Part shown: piece after piece, positions 1 through 12,035 of the stretch | Numbering within the stretch: the first letter of the stretch is position 1 | Layout of the letters: the number at the start of each line of letters is the position of its first letter | NCBI RefSeq assembly: GCF_900497805.2 | Contig: NW_020948739.1 | Coordinates: 11,481,968-11,545,967 of the forward strand | DNA length: 64,000 bases | Origin: Vombatus ursinus | Lineage: Eukaryota; Chordata; Mammalia; Diprotodontia; Vombatidae | Direction: 5' to 3' | Notes under the pieces: generated by a model | The model's input: the letters and a program-made list of their open reading frames with translations, nothing else | What the model was told of the DNA's origin: nothing | Databases searched by the model: none | Made by a program: the position numbers and the translations under genes

Positions 1-1149
1 CATGTATTATTTATTAAGCATCTTACAAAATACATGGAAATGTCCTGGGTCCTTTCCCTCAGGTCCCATGTTATATATTTTGTATTTCACATAATTTCAT
101 GTACTGTGTCATGAATGCTCACAATACTTTGGTGAGAGATAATCAAAGAAATAGAGTTGGACAGAAATGTCTGAAGTCACTTGGTCCATACCCTGCCTTC
201 TGACAAAGTTCCCCAAGAAGGGGTCCCTGGCAAAGGGTCCTTGATCATCAAGATCAGTATTAGGGTATCCGATCAGTATTAGGGCATCTTACTGAGTGAC
301 AGAGAAAGATTTTAAAGACAAATAAAACAATCTATTTTCTGCTTTAGCTTTTGACTAGCAAGTTGTTCAACTACCTTTAGAAAATCAAACTGGACGACAT
401 ACTAGAGGCCTCATATTGGATCATCTCTCTCATTTTTTTTAATAAATAAATAATTGAAATCAAGGGCTTCCCACTACTGAGAAAGAGTCTAATATATAAT
501 TGCTATCTACTAGAACACAAAAAGCCTGCACAATAGTTTTTAAGATATATAATAACAGAATTGCATTCCACTAAAATTGTGCAGGGAATTTGAATCAGTA
601 GAACATGAAATGATCCAAATTTGGTGCAGAAAAGAGATAATTACTACCTATTTTGTGACTAGGTGATATGAGATCTCACTTAATCAAGACCTTGATTTTC
701 TGCCTTGGGAAGCAAGAATGACACAATCTTACATAATCTGTGCTCAAGCACAACCTATTTTACATTGCCTGGTTTTCTTGCAGTATTAAAATCTATTGAG
801 TGAGTGCTATTTTTAAAATGCTTGCTGAGTCAGAGCACCTGAAGAAGAGGAGTAGGGGTGAAGATGGAAGGGAAGCGGGGTGAGCTTTCTCAGGGAGGCC
901 AAGATTACTGGAATTGAAGCAGTTTCACAAATGGGAAACAATGAAATTGAAGAAAAGTTCAATTTCCAAGACAGTATATGGTAGAAGAGGATAGGCCCTG
1001 GGTCTCGACTGGAGAGTCTTCATCATTTCTAGCCCAATCAATCACTTCATGCCATACCCTTGCAAATCTATCCCTTTTCCACCCCCCTTCCCCCACTCTA
1101 TTTTTCTATCTCTTGGCTCTGGGAACAATAATCAAATCAGCACTACTGA
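1..1149. other. Unassigned intergenic sequence
   Basis: AT-rich, with only short open frames lacking any recognisable protein. No repeat family was recognised by eye. Confidence 0.5.
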
Positions 1150-1407
1150 TAATGTTGTTCAGTTGTTTTCTAATCATGCCCAACTCTTCATGTCCTCATT
1201 TGGGGTTTTCTTAGCAAAGATACTGCAGTGGTTTGCCATTTCCTTCTCCAGCTCATTTTACAGATGAGGAACTGAAGGACAAACAGGTTAAGTGACTTAC
1301 CCAGGGTCACACAGCTAGTAAGTGTCCGAGGCCAGATTTGAATTAAGGAAGATGAGTCTTCCTGACTCCAGGTCTGGCACTCTATCCACTGCACCACCTA
1401 GCTGCCC
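1150..1407 (-). mobile_element. CORE-SINE, MAR1/WSINE-like, long form
   Basis: Read on the minus strand it starts 'gggcagctaggtggtgcag', has a tRNA-like B-box region (gagttcaaat-type) and the CORE segment with 'acttaacctgtttg...cagttcctcatctgtaaaatg', and ends in the 'gaaaacaactgaacaac' tail region. At least six more copies occur in this window. Confidence 0.85.
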
Positions 1408-1660
1408 TACCATTCTTCAAAAGGACATGACAAATACTTGCTCCATGGACTCAATTTATAATCCCTTTCACCTCCCTCACCAAAACACCTCTCTTTGGCC
1501 TTTACTCCATTATATGTGCTACTTTTCTCTCTTAGAAATGAAAACTCCTTAGGGTGGGAAGCCAGGTCTGCCTCACTTTTCACACTTGTATTCCCTAGCA
1601 TTTGGCACAGTGCCTGGCACACAGTGGGCACTTAATAAATGTTTTTACATTCATTCATTT
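1408..1660 (+). mobile_element. L2 LINE 3' end
   Basis: The end contains 'agcatttggcacagtgcctggcac' variants followed by 'cacttaataaatgttt' and a cattcatt tail, the signature of L2 3' termini. Confidence 0.75.
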
Positions 1661-1921
1661 GTAAATGGAAATTCACTATGTCTCTGGTCATTAAAGAGAA
1701 GAGGCAGGTAATCTTTAAAGGGTATTTACAAATTCTTGAAACAGGTTCAAGTTGATAAAATTCTGGGGATCTCTGACTTAAAAATTATGGGCAGCTGTGC
1801 CCTGAGGGAAAGAATAAGACCCACAACTGCCTGTCATGGGGATCAATTACCTCCTGGGCTATGAGATTCTCCTGGTACCGGTCATAGGTGTACAGTAGAT
1901 GTCACTGAAGCTGATCTTAGG

Positions 1922-2055
1922 CAGGGGTGGGGAACCTGTGACCTTGAGGCCACATGTGGCCCTCAAAGTCCTCAAGTTTGGATTCAGTCAAAGGTCTGCA
2001 CTTGAGGACCTAGAGGGCCACATGTGGCCTTGAGGCTGCAGGTTCCCCACCCCTG
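1922..2055. mobile_element. hAT MITE (OposCharlie-like), near-palindromic
   Basis: Begins 'caggggtggggaacctg' and ends with its inverse 'caggttccccacccctg'. The interior is also self-complementary (ggccacatgtggcc on both arms). Flanking 8-mers atcttagg / gtcttgga agree at 5 of 8 positions, consistent with a decayed 8-bp hAT duplication. Short non-coding derivative of about 134 bp. Confidence 0.8.
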
Positions 2056-2089
2056 GTCTTGGATATTTCTCATCCTCTTCTCTTCCCAT

Positions 2090-2245
2090 ATAGAATCATG
2101 GATTTAGATCTGCAAGGGACCTTAGAGGTCATCTAGTCTAACCTCTCATTTTATAGATGAGGAAACTGAGACCCAGAGAGATTGGATGATTTATCCAAGG
2201 TCACAGATAATAAATGACTCAGCCTGGATTCATACTTGAGACCTA
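2090..2245 (+). mobile_element. MIR3-type SINE
   Basis: Contains 'agggaccttagaggtcatct', 'cattttatagatgaggaaac' and 'ccaaggtcacag', the usual MIR3 series. Confidence 0.75.
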
Positions 2246-2639
2246 TAAAGGAAAGAGGTAAAGAACCTAAGGAGAAGGAGGATTTGAACTCAAGCTGAAG
2301 GAGATAGAGAAGGACTTCTAGAAAAGAAGGTGATGAGTTCTGTGCTATGTATGAAAATGAACTACTCCTTTAAAAATAAACTAAAAAAGGCTAAATGGGG
2401 GTGGGGTAGAGAATAAAATGGATCTGGAGAGGTACAGGGGGATCTCAGCCTGTGTATAAAGGAAGAAAAAAATGGGAAGATAAATGGAAGAAACACTGAA
2501 CATAGGAAGTAAGATATAGATAGGAGACTCCTCCTGAAAAGCTAGGAGCTGGACCATCTATGGAGGAAGAAGCTAGTTTTTCTCCAAGAAATCATGGTGT
2601 GGATCTGGAGGGGCTATTAGGTGGGAGATCATCCAGTAA
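2246..2639. other. Unassigned intergenic sequence
   Basis: Purine-rich, no coding frame or recognised repeat. Confidence 0.45.
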
Positions 2640-2815
2640 AGGCCTCGGACACTTTCTAGCTGCGTGACACTGGGCAAGTCAACTAGGCTTTCCTAGCCTC
2701 CATTTCCTTATCTGTAAAATGGAGTTAATCATAACCCCAGAGTATCAAATGAAATAACATATGTAAAGTGCATTGGATGTAACTTAATTGTCACTATTGT
2801 TGTTGTTTGTTTTTA
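2640..2815 (+). mobile_element. MIR/THER1 SINE
   Basis: Shows 'gctgcgtgacactgggcaag', 'ccatttccttatctgtaaaa' and 'aatgaaataacatatgtaaa', in MIR order. Confidence 0.75.
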
Positions 2816-2959
2816 ATATTATTAAGTGATGTCAGGTGACTCATTGCTGAAGTGAGGCAACTATTTGTGGATCAGATAACAGCAATGGAGAGGTTTGCTT
2901 TCTTGCTGGTAAAGGTCTCTAGGAGGTGACAAAGAACACTCCAGACACTTGGGGGCCAT

Positions 2960-3160
2960 TAGGTACAGTGGAAATAACACTGGCCCCTAACCAAGACAAC
3001 CTGGGACTAAATTCTGCCTCTACCTCCTATTGTCTATGTAACCTAAGGTAAGTTACTTGACCTCCCTGGGCCTCCATTTCCTCATCTGTAAAATCAGAGG
3101 ATTGGACAAGATAAGGCCTGACATCCCTTCCAGCTCTGTATCTATGGTCATAGGAGCCTA
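2960..3160 (+). mobile_element. MIR SINE
   Basis: Contains 'tatgtaacctaaggtaagtt', 'ccatttcctcatctgtaaaa', 'gataaggcctgacatccctt' and 'ccagctctgtatctatg', a nearly complete MIR. Confidence 0.8.
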
Positions 3161-3214
3161 TCAAACCAGATGTCTACTATCTTTTTCTGGCAATTCACAC
3201 AGACAAAAAGTATA

Positions 3215-3390
3215 ACGGTAAAAAGATTGTAGACTTAGCACTGAGAGGGATCTGAGAGGCCATTAATTCCAATTCCATCTTATTTTACATATGAGGAAAC
3301 TGAGGAACAGAGAAGTTAAGTGACTTGCCTAGGATCACACAGCTAGTAAGTGTCTGAGTCCAGTGTTCTATTCATTACTCCACACTGTCT
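3215..3390 (+). mobile_element. MIR3-type SINE
   Basis: Shows 'atatgaggaaactgaggaac', then 'gttaagtgacttgcctagg' and 'tcacacagctagtaagtgtc'. Confidence 0.7.
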
Positions 3391-4289
3391 CTAAAGACAC
3401 TGATAATGATTATGAAGTCTTGAGAAACAACAAGAAAACAAAACAAAAAAAAAATCCAGGAGATTTTAGGGATCTTTTCTTCACTGCTACTAATCAATGG
3501 CAAGGGATCCAAATGAAAAACAAAGATTTGGTAAATGAATAGCTCATTAAGAAGACAGTATATGTAAATGGCATTTGAATTACAGAAACGAACATATCCT
3601 CAAGCCTTACAATGAAATATAGAAATGAAGGACTCCTGATCAAGGATGAAGTACAAGTAACAAAGGCTGGTAAAAATGTATTCGCCTGAATTCTTGCAAA
3701 TCTCATCCAAAGAGTCTTAAATTACAAAGGAAGGGGGAGGGAGAAAATTGCCTGTGTGTATCTATCCAGCTAGATACCATAGAGAGTGGAAACAATATAG
3801 AAAGGAGAAAATAGCAGCAGAGGCAACCAGAAATACACAAGAGACAAAAATCTAAAAGAGATGGTTTAAAAAAAAATCCATGGATTTGTCTTTTGTTTTT
3901 GAAGGAAAAGATGCATGTCTTTGCACCAATTCATAAAGCATAGAGACAAGCAAGCTGAAGACCTGAACTCAAGGAGGCAAATGTGACCTCAGTAGTATCA
4001 CTAGTCTTGGTAGAATGAAACCCACAACTAGAATGTGGCCCTCAAAGGACATATCTTATTTAGAAAGAAGAAAGTAAATAAAAGAATTGTAGGGAGGAGA
4101 TAAAAGAACAGAGTAGCCTTGTATATGCAAGGAAATCCCCAAAACTGGAAGGGATGGGTAGGCATCAAGCTGGAGATCATTTGTATGAAGAACAATAAGG
4201 GTAGGAACAGAAGCAACATTTTTATTGGTGTATGAAAATTGAGCATTTAGATAGAAAGAGGAAATAGATGAAGAATTCCAGAAACAAAT
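3391..4289. other. Unassigned intergenic sequence
   Basis: A-rich sequence without a recognisable reading frame. It may include a decayed upstream part of the L3/CR1 copy that follows, but I cannot show that. Confidence 0.4.
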
Positions 4290-5510
4290 CTAAAAAGAGA
4301 AATAGTGATCATTAAAATGCAGTATGGTTTCAGAATCCAGAACAGGTCATACCAGACTAACTTGTTTTTTTTAGTGGGTGGAGTTCCTGGGTTCGTAGAT
4401 CAGAGGAATTCTAGAAATAGTTTTTACCTAGAATTTATCAAAGCATTTGACAAAGTTTCTTATGTTTTTCTGGTAGAAAAGATGGAGACATACAGGCTAT
4501 ACTTTGTTGTTGTTCAGTCATGTCTGACTCTTCATGCCCCCATTTGGAGTTTTCTTGGCAAAGATGCCAGAGTGGTTTGCTATTTCCTTCTCCAGTTCAT
4601 TTTACGATGAGAAAACTGAGGCAAACAGGCTTAAATGGCTTGTCCAGGGTCACACAGCTTGTAAGTATGTGAGAGCAGATTTGAATTTAGGAAGATGAGT
4701 CTTCCTGACTCCAGGCCCAGCACTCTACTGCACCATCTAGTTGCCCAGGCTACAATTAGATGGATACAAAACTGATTAAATGGCGGGACCCAAGAAGTAG
4801 TCATTAATGATTTTAAGGTCTCTAGTAAAGTGACTCAGAGCCCTATGCCTGGCCTTGTGTTCTTTGATATTTTTATTGATGATTTGGCTAAAGGAATAGG
4901 TGTGATGTTTACCAGAGTTGTAGATGACACAAAGCTAAGAGGGAAAGCTAACAATCTGGATGATAAAGATAGGATCAAAAAAAAAAACCAACTTGAAGGA
5001 TGAAACCTTAACACAAATTTAATAAGATGGAATTTCATAGGGATAAATGTAAAGTCTTATACTTGGGTTCAAAAAATCATCTTTATGAGCAAAAGGTGAA
5101 GGAAGTCTGGCTAGATACCCATTCATATCTGAAAAAAGATCTAGGGAGCTTAGTGAGTTAACCAATCATGTGGTGTGACAGCAATAAAAACCAAACAAAA
5201 ACAAAATTAGTTTTATCCTAGGCTGGTTTAAGAGAGGCATAGTAAATAGGAGGTGATAATCCTGTCATATTCTGCCCTACTTGGCCTATAATATTCAATT
5301 CTGGGCATTGGTTTTAGGAAGGTTATTGATAATCTGGCACACATCCAGAGGTGAGCAACTAGCAATAGGAAAATCAAGCCATAGGAAGATTTTGTGAAGG
5401 GAAGGGAAATGATTAGCCTGCGGAAGAGCTTTAGTGGGTCTGAGAGCTGCCAAATTTTTGATAAGCTGTCGTGTATAATCATTTTGCTGTAGGTCATCAA
5501 AAGCCAACAG
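4290..5510 (+). mobile_element. L3/CR1-type LINE fragment with reverse-transcriptase remnant
   Basis: Conceptual frames give MQYGFRIQNRSYQTNL and YLEFIKAFDKVS near 4320-4470, the CR1/L3 RT signature of 'QHGFR...CLTNL' and 'FLDFSKAFDKV'. Further on comes FFDIFIDDLAKGIG...VVDDTKL near 4860-4940, matching the 'IYINDL...LFADDTKL' catalytic block. The 3' part reads like 'ttctgggcattggttttagg' and 'cacacatccagaggtgagc', typical for L3. A CORE-SINE (4503-4746) splits it. The frame is broken in several places, so it is an old, inactive copy. Confidence 0.8.
4503..4746 (-). mobile_element. CORE-SINE, MAR1/WSINE-like, inserted in the L3 LINE
   Basis: The 3' end in plus coordinates is 'caccatctagttgccc' and the start is 'gttgttgttcagtcatgtct'. 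The L3 reading resumes directly on the other side ('ggctac' before, 'ggctacaatt' after), so the SINE is younger. Confidence 0.85.
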
Positions 5511-5759
5511 CTAATTAATAAAACAAAATTATTGATAAAAGAAACATAGTAGAGACCATATTCTTGCCATCAGAGATTTTATAATCTAGTGACTCAACCA
5601 AAATCAAATAAAAATGTTTTTGCCTTTGGCCAAAGCCGTATTGGGGCATTCAAGGGCAATACCCCATTTGGGCTCCAGAAGGAAGCTTCCTCCCCATATA
5701 GTTCTTTATGTGTAAATATGCCCCACAGTTATTTTACATGTAAATGTGCCCCAAAATTG
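5511..5759. other. Unassigned sequence
   Basis: No feature recognised; a locally repetitive 'tatgccccacag / tgtgccccaaaa' stretch is present. Confidence 0.4.
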
Positions 5760-6225
5760 TTACTATCAAATTCCCATATACAATTCTACTTTAACTATTC
5801 ATTTCTTACCCAGCTACTCTCCTTTGGACATCTTCACCATGCCCCCAGGAACTTTGCCATACTGCAAGATCACATCAGCCTTAATACTTACACCTCATCA
5901 CACTCTCTGCCCTTGGGAACCCTCTGATTGGAGGGCAGAGTAGAAACCTCCTTCTAAAGCCTCCATTTAAGGAAAATGCTCATGCCAGCCATCTCTTCAT
6001 TTCCCACCTGGCTACAATACTTTTGACCTCTCCATCATGCCTCCATGCCCTTCCCCCTACCCTTTCAGCTTCCTTTTGGGTGCTGTCTTTCCCATTAGAT
6101 TGTAAGCTCCTCAAGGACAAAGACTGTCTTTCTTTTTCATATTTGTATCCTCAACATTTAGCACAGTGCCTGGAACAGAATATTATGCCAAACAGGTACT
6201 TGATAAATGTCTATTGACTGACTAA
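5760..6225 (+). mobile_element. L2 LINE 3' segment
   Basis: Ends with 'agattgtaagctcctcaagg', 'tttagcacagtgcctggaac' and 'cttgataaatgtctattgac', a clear L2 3' terminus. Upstream pyrimidine-rich sequence is compatible with L2. Confidence 0.75.
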
Positions 6226-6534
<309 letters not shown>

Positions 6535-7387
6535 TAGTTGTATTTTATTTGATGAATTTTTCTATTCTTTCTATGATTAGTTGTTTGTCTCACCAATTTT
6601 TTTTTAGGATTAAATTATTTAACCTTTAATTTTTAATTTTCTTCAAAGGCTCTTTATTGAATTTATTTTCATTGCATTGTGGCCTGTGATGAATGTTTAC
6701 TATTTCTGGCCTTCAATATTTTGTTGTGAGGTTTTTATGCCTCAATACATGGTCATATTTTTGTGAAAGTATCATGCATAGCTAAGAAATATGTCAACTT
6801 CTTTCTGTTCCCGTTCAATATCAGCCAGATATCTATCATCTCCAATTTTTCTAAAGTTCTCTTCAGGTTCTTAACTTCTTCCTTATTTATAGTTTTTGTT
6901 AGATTTGTCCAGATCTGAAAAAGGTACAAGGAGGTCCCTCACTATTACAGTTTTACTATCTATTTGTCTCTGCTATTCAATTAACTTTTCCTTTAAGATG
7001 CTATTATATACTATGCAGTTTAGTAGATTAGTGCATATTTGTTTAGTATTCACATTTATTCATTATGCCTTTAAGCATAATGTAGTCTTCCTGCTTGTCT
7101 CTTTCTATCATGTCTGTTTTAACTATAGCCTTGTCTGTTTGTTACCCATACCTTTTGGAGTTTACCTGAAGCTATATTCCTGCATTTTAACTCTTTGTGA
7201 ATCTTTATATTTCAAGTGTGATTCTAATAAACAATATGTTGTTGGATTCTACTCTCTAATCCTTTCTGCAATTCTCTTCCATTTTATTGGTGAACTGACC
7301 CCATTCACATTCATGGTTGTGATTGTTAATGGTATACTTTTTTCTATCTTGTCCTCGTGCTTTTTTCTTTCTCCCCCATCTCCCTTT

Positions 7388-7395
7388 TGCAAAAA

Positions 7396-7426
<31 letters not shown>
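7388..7426. repeat. A-run followed by (GA)n
   Basis: About 14 A then GA dinucleotides, within the antisense L1. Confidence 0.9.
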
Positions 7427-8568
7427 TGGTAAAAGAAGTTTGCCTAAAATTTATAATTGATAAATGTCGTCTATTTCTGTTCCATTGCTCCTCTTCTTTT
7501 TGTCCCACATGCACTCACAGGTTTTTTTTCTTTCTTTTCCTCTTAATCCTTTCTCATGCTCCCTTTCTAGATTTTGTTTTGCTTATGACTACTCCATCAA
7601 CTATCCTGCTCACCCTCTTAAAACACTTTCTCCCTTCTCCTTGTCCCTGCCTCTTCCTCGGTTGAATTCAAGAAATCTATATCATGTTCTATGTATGTGT
7701 TTATGTTGTCCAGTTCAGATGAAACTGAAGTTTATGGGAAGTCTGTTCCCCTACCCCTTTCTCCATGTTGGTATGTTGTTGTTGTTGTTGTTTTTTAAAT
7801 CTCATGCACTGCTATTATGTGAAATAGTGATTTCCTTCTCTTTCCTCCTCTTTTCTTCCCCAGTATAGCTCCCATCCTTCCCATTTCATTTCTTTCTTCT
7901 CCTTAGACCATGAAAATAGAATAAATCCACCTCTATTCCCTCTGCCTTTCTTATCTAACTTTCTCTATGACCTTTGAAGACATTAGAGATCTAAAAAGAC
8001 ATTTGTTTCTTTTCCTCATACTAGATTGTAAATTGTTAATCTTGTCTCTTATGTTTCCATTTTAAAATATTTACTCATTTCTAGCCTTTTCATAAGGAAT
8101 GATTGTAAACCCTCCATTTCATTAAAGGTCTATTGTCTTTTGTTCCCTTCCCCCAAACACAGGATTATGCTCAATTTTACCAGAAAATTGTTCCTGGTTA
8201 TAAGCCTTTATCTTGTACCCTTTGGTATGTTGTATTCCAAACTCTCCTTTTCTTCTAGTGGCAGCTTCCAAATCTTGTGTGATCTTGACTGTGGCTCCTT
8301 GGCACTTGAACTTTTTATTTTTAGCTGCTTACAGTAGTTTTTCCTTGACCTGGAAAATCCATATTTTTTATTTGAGGGTTTCTTTTGGGAGGTGATCAGT
8401 GGATTCCTTCTGTTTTCATGTTGCCCTCTAGTTCTACATGATATGTATAGCCTTCATTTCTCATTTCTTATAATTATGGTATGTAAATATTTTTTCATCA
8501 TAATTCTCAGACAGTCTGATGACTCTTAGATTATCTCTTGACCTATTTTCCAGGTCAGTTTTTTAAAA

Positions 8569-8571
<3 letters not shown>

Positions 8572-8614
<43 letters not shown>
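8572..8614. repeat. (AC)n microsatellite
   Basis: About 20 uninterrupted AC units inside the antisense L1 ORF1 region. Confidence 0.95.
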
Positions 8615-8615
<1 letters not shown>

Positions 8616-8969
8616 CTTTCATTTTCTTTTTTTCAATCTTTTAATAATTATTGTCTCATAGTTGTTTTCTTTTTGGCTCGTGAGTTTCAGGGAGTTCAAT
8701 TCTTGTGTTAGTTTTGTCATAGTCTGTTCTCAGTTATTAATTATCTTGACATTCTTTCTTTCCCAGTTGTTCCATTTTATATCTATTGCTTCCCTTTTTC
8801 TCAAGGTATTCCTGTAGTTCTTGTGACCAGGATCTTCTTTTCCCTGAGATTCTATCTAGGGTTACTCTTTGCTTCTGAGTTTACCTCTTGGGCTTCTCTA
8901 GTCCAAGGTATCTTGGTTTTATTCTTCAATGTATATATGTTGACTGTCTGCCATCTTGCCTTGTATACT

Positions 8970-9545
8970 CATTCATTCAACAAACATTTACTAAGTGCCT
9001 ATAATACATAAGACACTGGTGTTCAAAGCTAAAAATAGATAAAAAGAAGTAGTCCATTTCCTCCAAGAGTTTACATTCTCCTGGGGGAGTAGGGAAGGAG
9101 GATATACATATTAAGGAACTAAGTCTCCTGACACATTAAGTATAGAATATATACAAAGCAAATAGAAAGTCATTTGGGGGACACCAACAACTGAGGTGAT
9201 ACTTGAATTGAGCTTATCAAGGAAGCTAGAGACTCTAAAAGGAATACACTCTAGGAAAAGAAGACACCCTCTAAAAAAAACAAAAAGGAATAAGAAAAGC
9301 TAGAGATGAAGCTTTGAATATGGGAAATAGCAAATAGGTCAGTTTGGTTGTAATATAGAGTGTGTGAGTGTATAATGTGAAAACAATTTGTAAAGACAGA
9401 TTAGAGTCAGATGGTGAAGGGCTTTAAATGCCAAACAAAGAAGGTATATTTGATTCTAGAGGCCACTGAGGGAGACACTGAAGCTTCCTCAGCAGAAGTG
9501 ACATGGCCTCACCTATGATTTAGAAATATCCCTTTAGAAATATTA
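8970..9545 (-). mobile_element. L2 LINE, antisense
   Basis: Starts 'cattcattcaacaaacattt', the complement of the L2 3' tail. It continues through 'ccaagagtttacattctcct', 'gaagggctttaaatgccaaa' and 'gaagtgacatggcctcac', the complement of successive L2 3' regions. Confidence 0.7.
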
Positions 9546-9841
9546 AGCTGAATTATCTCACACATATACACATAGCCTTGGTGCACTCAAAAGAGAAGCA
9601 CAAAAAACATCCTAGGAACTAGCAAAAGACTAACTACTCTAGTATCTTTGCAAAGAAAACCCTAAATGGCATCACAAAGAGTTGAACACGACCAAAACAA
9701 CTGAACAACAATATTCTTGGAGTGTTGTCTTGCACCTGTGTACCCCCCAAATCCCTGATGTATCCTGAACTTTGACATGCATATTGGCCATCTCCAGGAA
9801 GCCCCCAAGATCAGGATTGAAATATCCCACTTTCAGAAAGG

Positions 9842-10094
9842 TGTTGTTATTGTTGTTCAATCATTTTCAGTCATGTCTGACTCTTCATGACCACATTTGG
9901 AGTTTTCTTGGCAAAAATGCTGGAGTGGTTTGACATTTCCTTCTGCAGCTCATTTTACAGATGAGGAACTAAAGCAAACAGGGTTAAGTGACTTACCCAA
10001 GGCCACATAGTTATCTGAGGACAGATTTGAACTCAGGAAGATGAGTCTTCCTCACTTCAGGACCAGCACTCTGTCCATTGCACTACCTAGCTGC
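9842..10094 (-). mobile_element. CORE-SINE, MAR1/WSINE-like, long form
   Basis: Plus text runs 'tgttgttattgttgttcaat' ... 'cactacctagctgc', with CORE segment 'cattttacagatgaggaact'. Confidence 0.85.
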
Positions 10095-10574
10095 AAAAGG
10101 GTACTTTGGAATATATCTCCCCTCCCTAGCAGTATATCTCCGTCCCCACCCCAGGAGCATGCTGCTCCCATAGGACCAAGTCTTCCCACCTGAATAGACC
10201 TCTTGAATGGACCTGTGCCCTATGATCTCCAATGTGAATTTATTTTAATATGTTTATTTCTGATTTGTATATAAGGTTCCCTTCTTTTCTCTTCCCTTCC
10301 CCCTCCTCTCCCACACTTCTCTATAATTTGTCAATAAAAATTGAATATTTAACTGGTCCCTCTTGTTATGATATTATATTCATGGCACTAGAACTCATTA
10401 AGGAGCTTATTTTCTCTATCATCTCTGGCTGGTTCATGGGCCTTTCCTTAGACATAAAGGAAAGTTAGGGTTAGATCTTGGGTACTCTGAGCCCAGTCTT
10501 AGAAAGTAAGGGTCAAAATGAAAACCTCTGTCCTCCCAAGAGGACATCTCATGCCAAAGGACTGTCACATGACA
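10095..10574. other. Unassigned sequence
   Basis: No recognised feature. Confidence 0.4.
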
Positions 10575-10665
10575 AGGTCCAAGTTCCTTATCTGCAAAAT
10601 GAAGGGATTAGATGAGATAACCTCTAAGGCCCTTCTACACCTCTAAGTCTGTGATCCCATATTGT
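10575..10665 (+). mobile_element. MIR fragment
   Basis: 'ccttatctgcaaaatgaagg' and 'ctaaggcccttctacacctc' match the 3' half of MIR. Confidence 0.6.
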
Positions 10666-10949
10666 CTACTTAATTGCCTTTTTTTTGTAGGTAATAATAC
10701 CATCTGTATAATACCATAGCAAAGATTCAGGAACTTCTCTTTCAGATATCTTGAGATTTGATCTCTCTAGCTTCTCAAAATGGTGTTGCCTCCAACATGT
10801 CCCCTTCTGTTCTTTTTCCTTAATAAATAACTTTCATCACTGATGACAATGACACCACCCCATTTGGATGCTAGCATTTAAGTCCTTAATATGCTAAACA
10901 AAGAGGTAGAATTGGCACTGAAGAAGATTGACAGGGAGAAAAATTGTCC

Positions 10950-11003
10950 AACTAGACTTTAATAGCTTTTACCTCAACTAAGACTTTTGGGACATCCTGT
11001 ATA
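10950..11003. mobile_element. Mariner-like terminal fragment
   Basis: 'ctaagacttttgggacatcc' is the inverse of the terminus seen at 19176 ('ggatatcccaaaagttttag') and 46691, a mariner-type TIR remnant. Confidence 0.5.
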
Positions 11004-11624
11004 GAGGAAATATGTGCCATATGAGTTTTCCTGAGTTATTGAAAATTATTAAAAGAAGGAAGTCTTTGGTGCATCCTCTATAGAAAAATTATGCAAAGAA
11101 GAAAACAAGAATGGCAATACCCATCAATCAATTAACATTTATTAAGTACTTACAGTAATGAACTCAGGGAAACCAGCTACTATAACCACCCCCAAGTACC
11201 AACTGAGGTACATAAGAAAAGAATATTTAAGTATTATTAAAAATCCCTAAAGCCAAATGCAAGGGCAGTAAAATTTTGTTATTGGGTGGCACAAGTTAGT
11301 TGAAGTAAGAATTATGCTTAATGCATTTGAATGGATATGACAGCAAAATAATTTACCTCCCTATTCCTGTATTCTTGAAGAAGGGCAGGGAGGGATAGGG
11401 AAGGAGATGGTTAGCCTACGTGCTGTCTATATATAAATTCAGTTAGCCAAGAAATAGAGCAAATAGGCTATATTTGATTTTTTTTAAATCACTGATTACT
11501 TTAGCAACTTTAGAATTATCTGAATTTTTACATTTTAGATTATGTATGTATGTGCATGAATACATGCATGTATATACACATACATACATATGTAAATATT
11601 TAAATACCTGTAATTTCTCATTAA
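11004..11624. other. Unassigned sequence with small repeat traces
   Basis: Contains 'atcaatcaattaacatttattaag' near 11125 (L2 tail-like) and a TATG/CATA-rich stretch at 11540-11600. Confidence 0.4.
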
Positions 11625-12035
11625 CTTCTGGAGCTTTTGATCTGTATGAATTGGGGATGCTTAACCTAGAGAAAAGAAGACTCGGGGGAATGTGATAACT
11701 TTATTCATTTATTTGAAGGATTGTCACATGGAGAAAAGGGATTTAATAGCTTAGTACTCTTTGGATCCAGAGGGAAGAATCAGGAGCAATGGGTGGAAGA
11801 TATAAATAAAATTTAGTCTTGATGTCAAGAAAAATCTCTTAACAAATAGAGGTGTCCATAAGTGGAATGGGCTGCCTCAGGAGGTAATCAATTTCCTCCC
11901 TTAGTCCCATCCAGCTGAGACTGGATGACTACTTTAGGGTTATGTTAGAGTAGAGATTCTTTTGCGGAGTATAGATGGGAGCAGGGGGCCATTAAGGTCC
12001 TTTCTAACACTAAAATTCTGTGATTCTATGAACTT
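11625..12035 (+). mobile_element. L3/CR1 LINE 3' end
   Basis: Matches the L3 series: 'ggatgcttaacctagagaaa', 'gtggaatgggctgcctcagg', 'gactggatgactactttag', 'aaggtcctttctaacact' and 'attctgtgattctatga' at the terminus. Confidence 0.8.

Larger units (their letters stand above)
6535..8935 (-). mobile_element. L1 LINE, 5' half, antisense
   Basis: Plus-strand text is the complement of marsupial L1. 'cattgcattgtggcc' and 'catggtcatatttttgtgaa' are antisense to the ORF2 endonuclease segment that reads 'cttTCACAAAAATatgaccatg'. 'ggaggtgatcagtggattcc' and 'gacctattttccaggtcag' (8390-8560) are antisense to L1 ORF1. The copy ends at about 8935, 'ccaaggtatcttgg'. It holds internal simple repeats (7388-7426 and 8572-8613). 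Frames are heavily decayed. Confidence 0.65.

Noticed and set aside
6896-7868. Long hydrophobic plus-strand open frames that look like membrane proteins
   Set aside because: They are the antisense of T-rich L1 sequence; the apparent membrane segments come from composition.
8572-8614. CRISPR-like or regularly spaced repeats
   Set aside because: Only simple dinucleotide repeats; no direct repeats separated by unique spacers, and the genome is mammalian.
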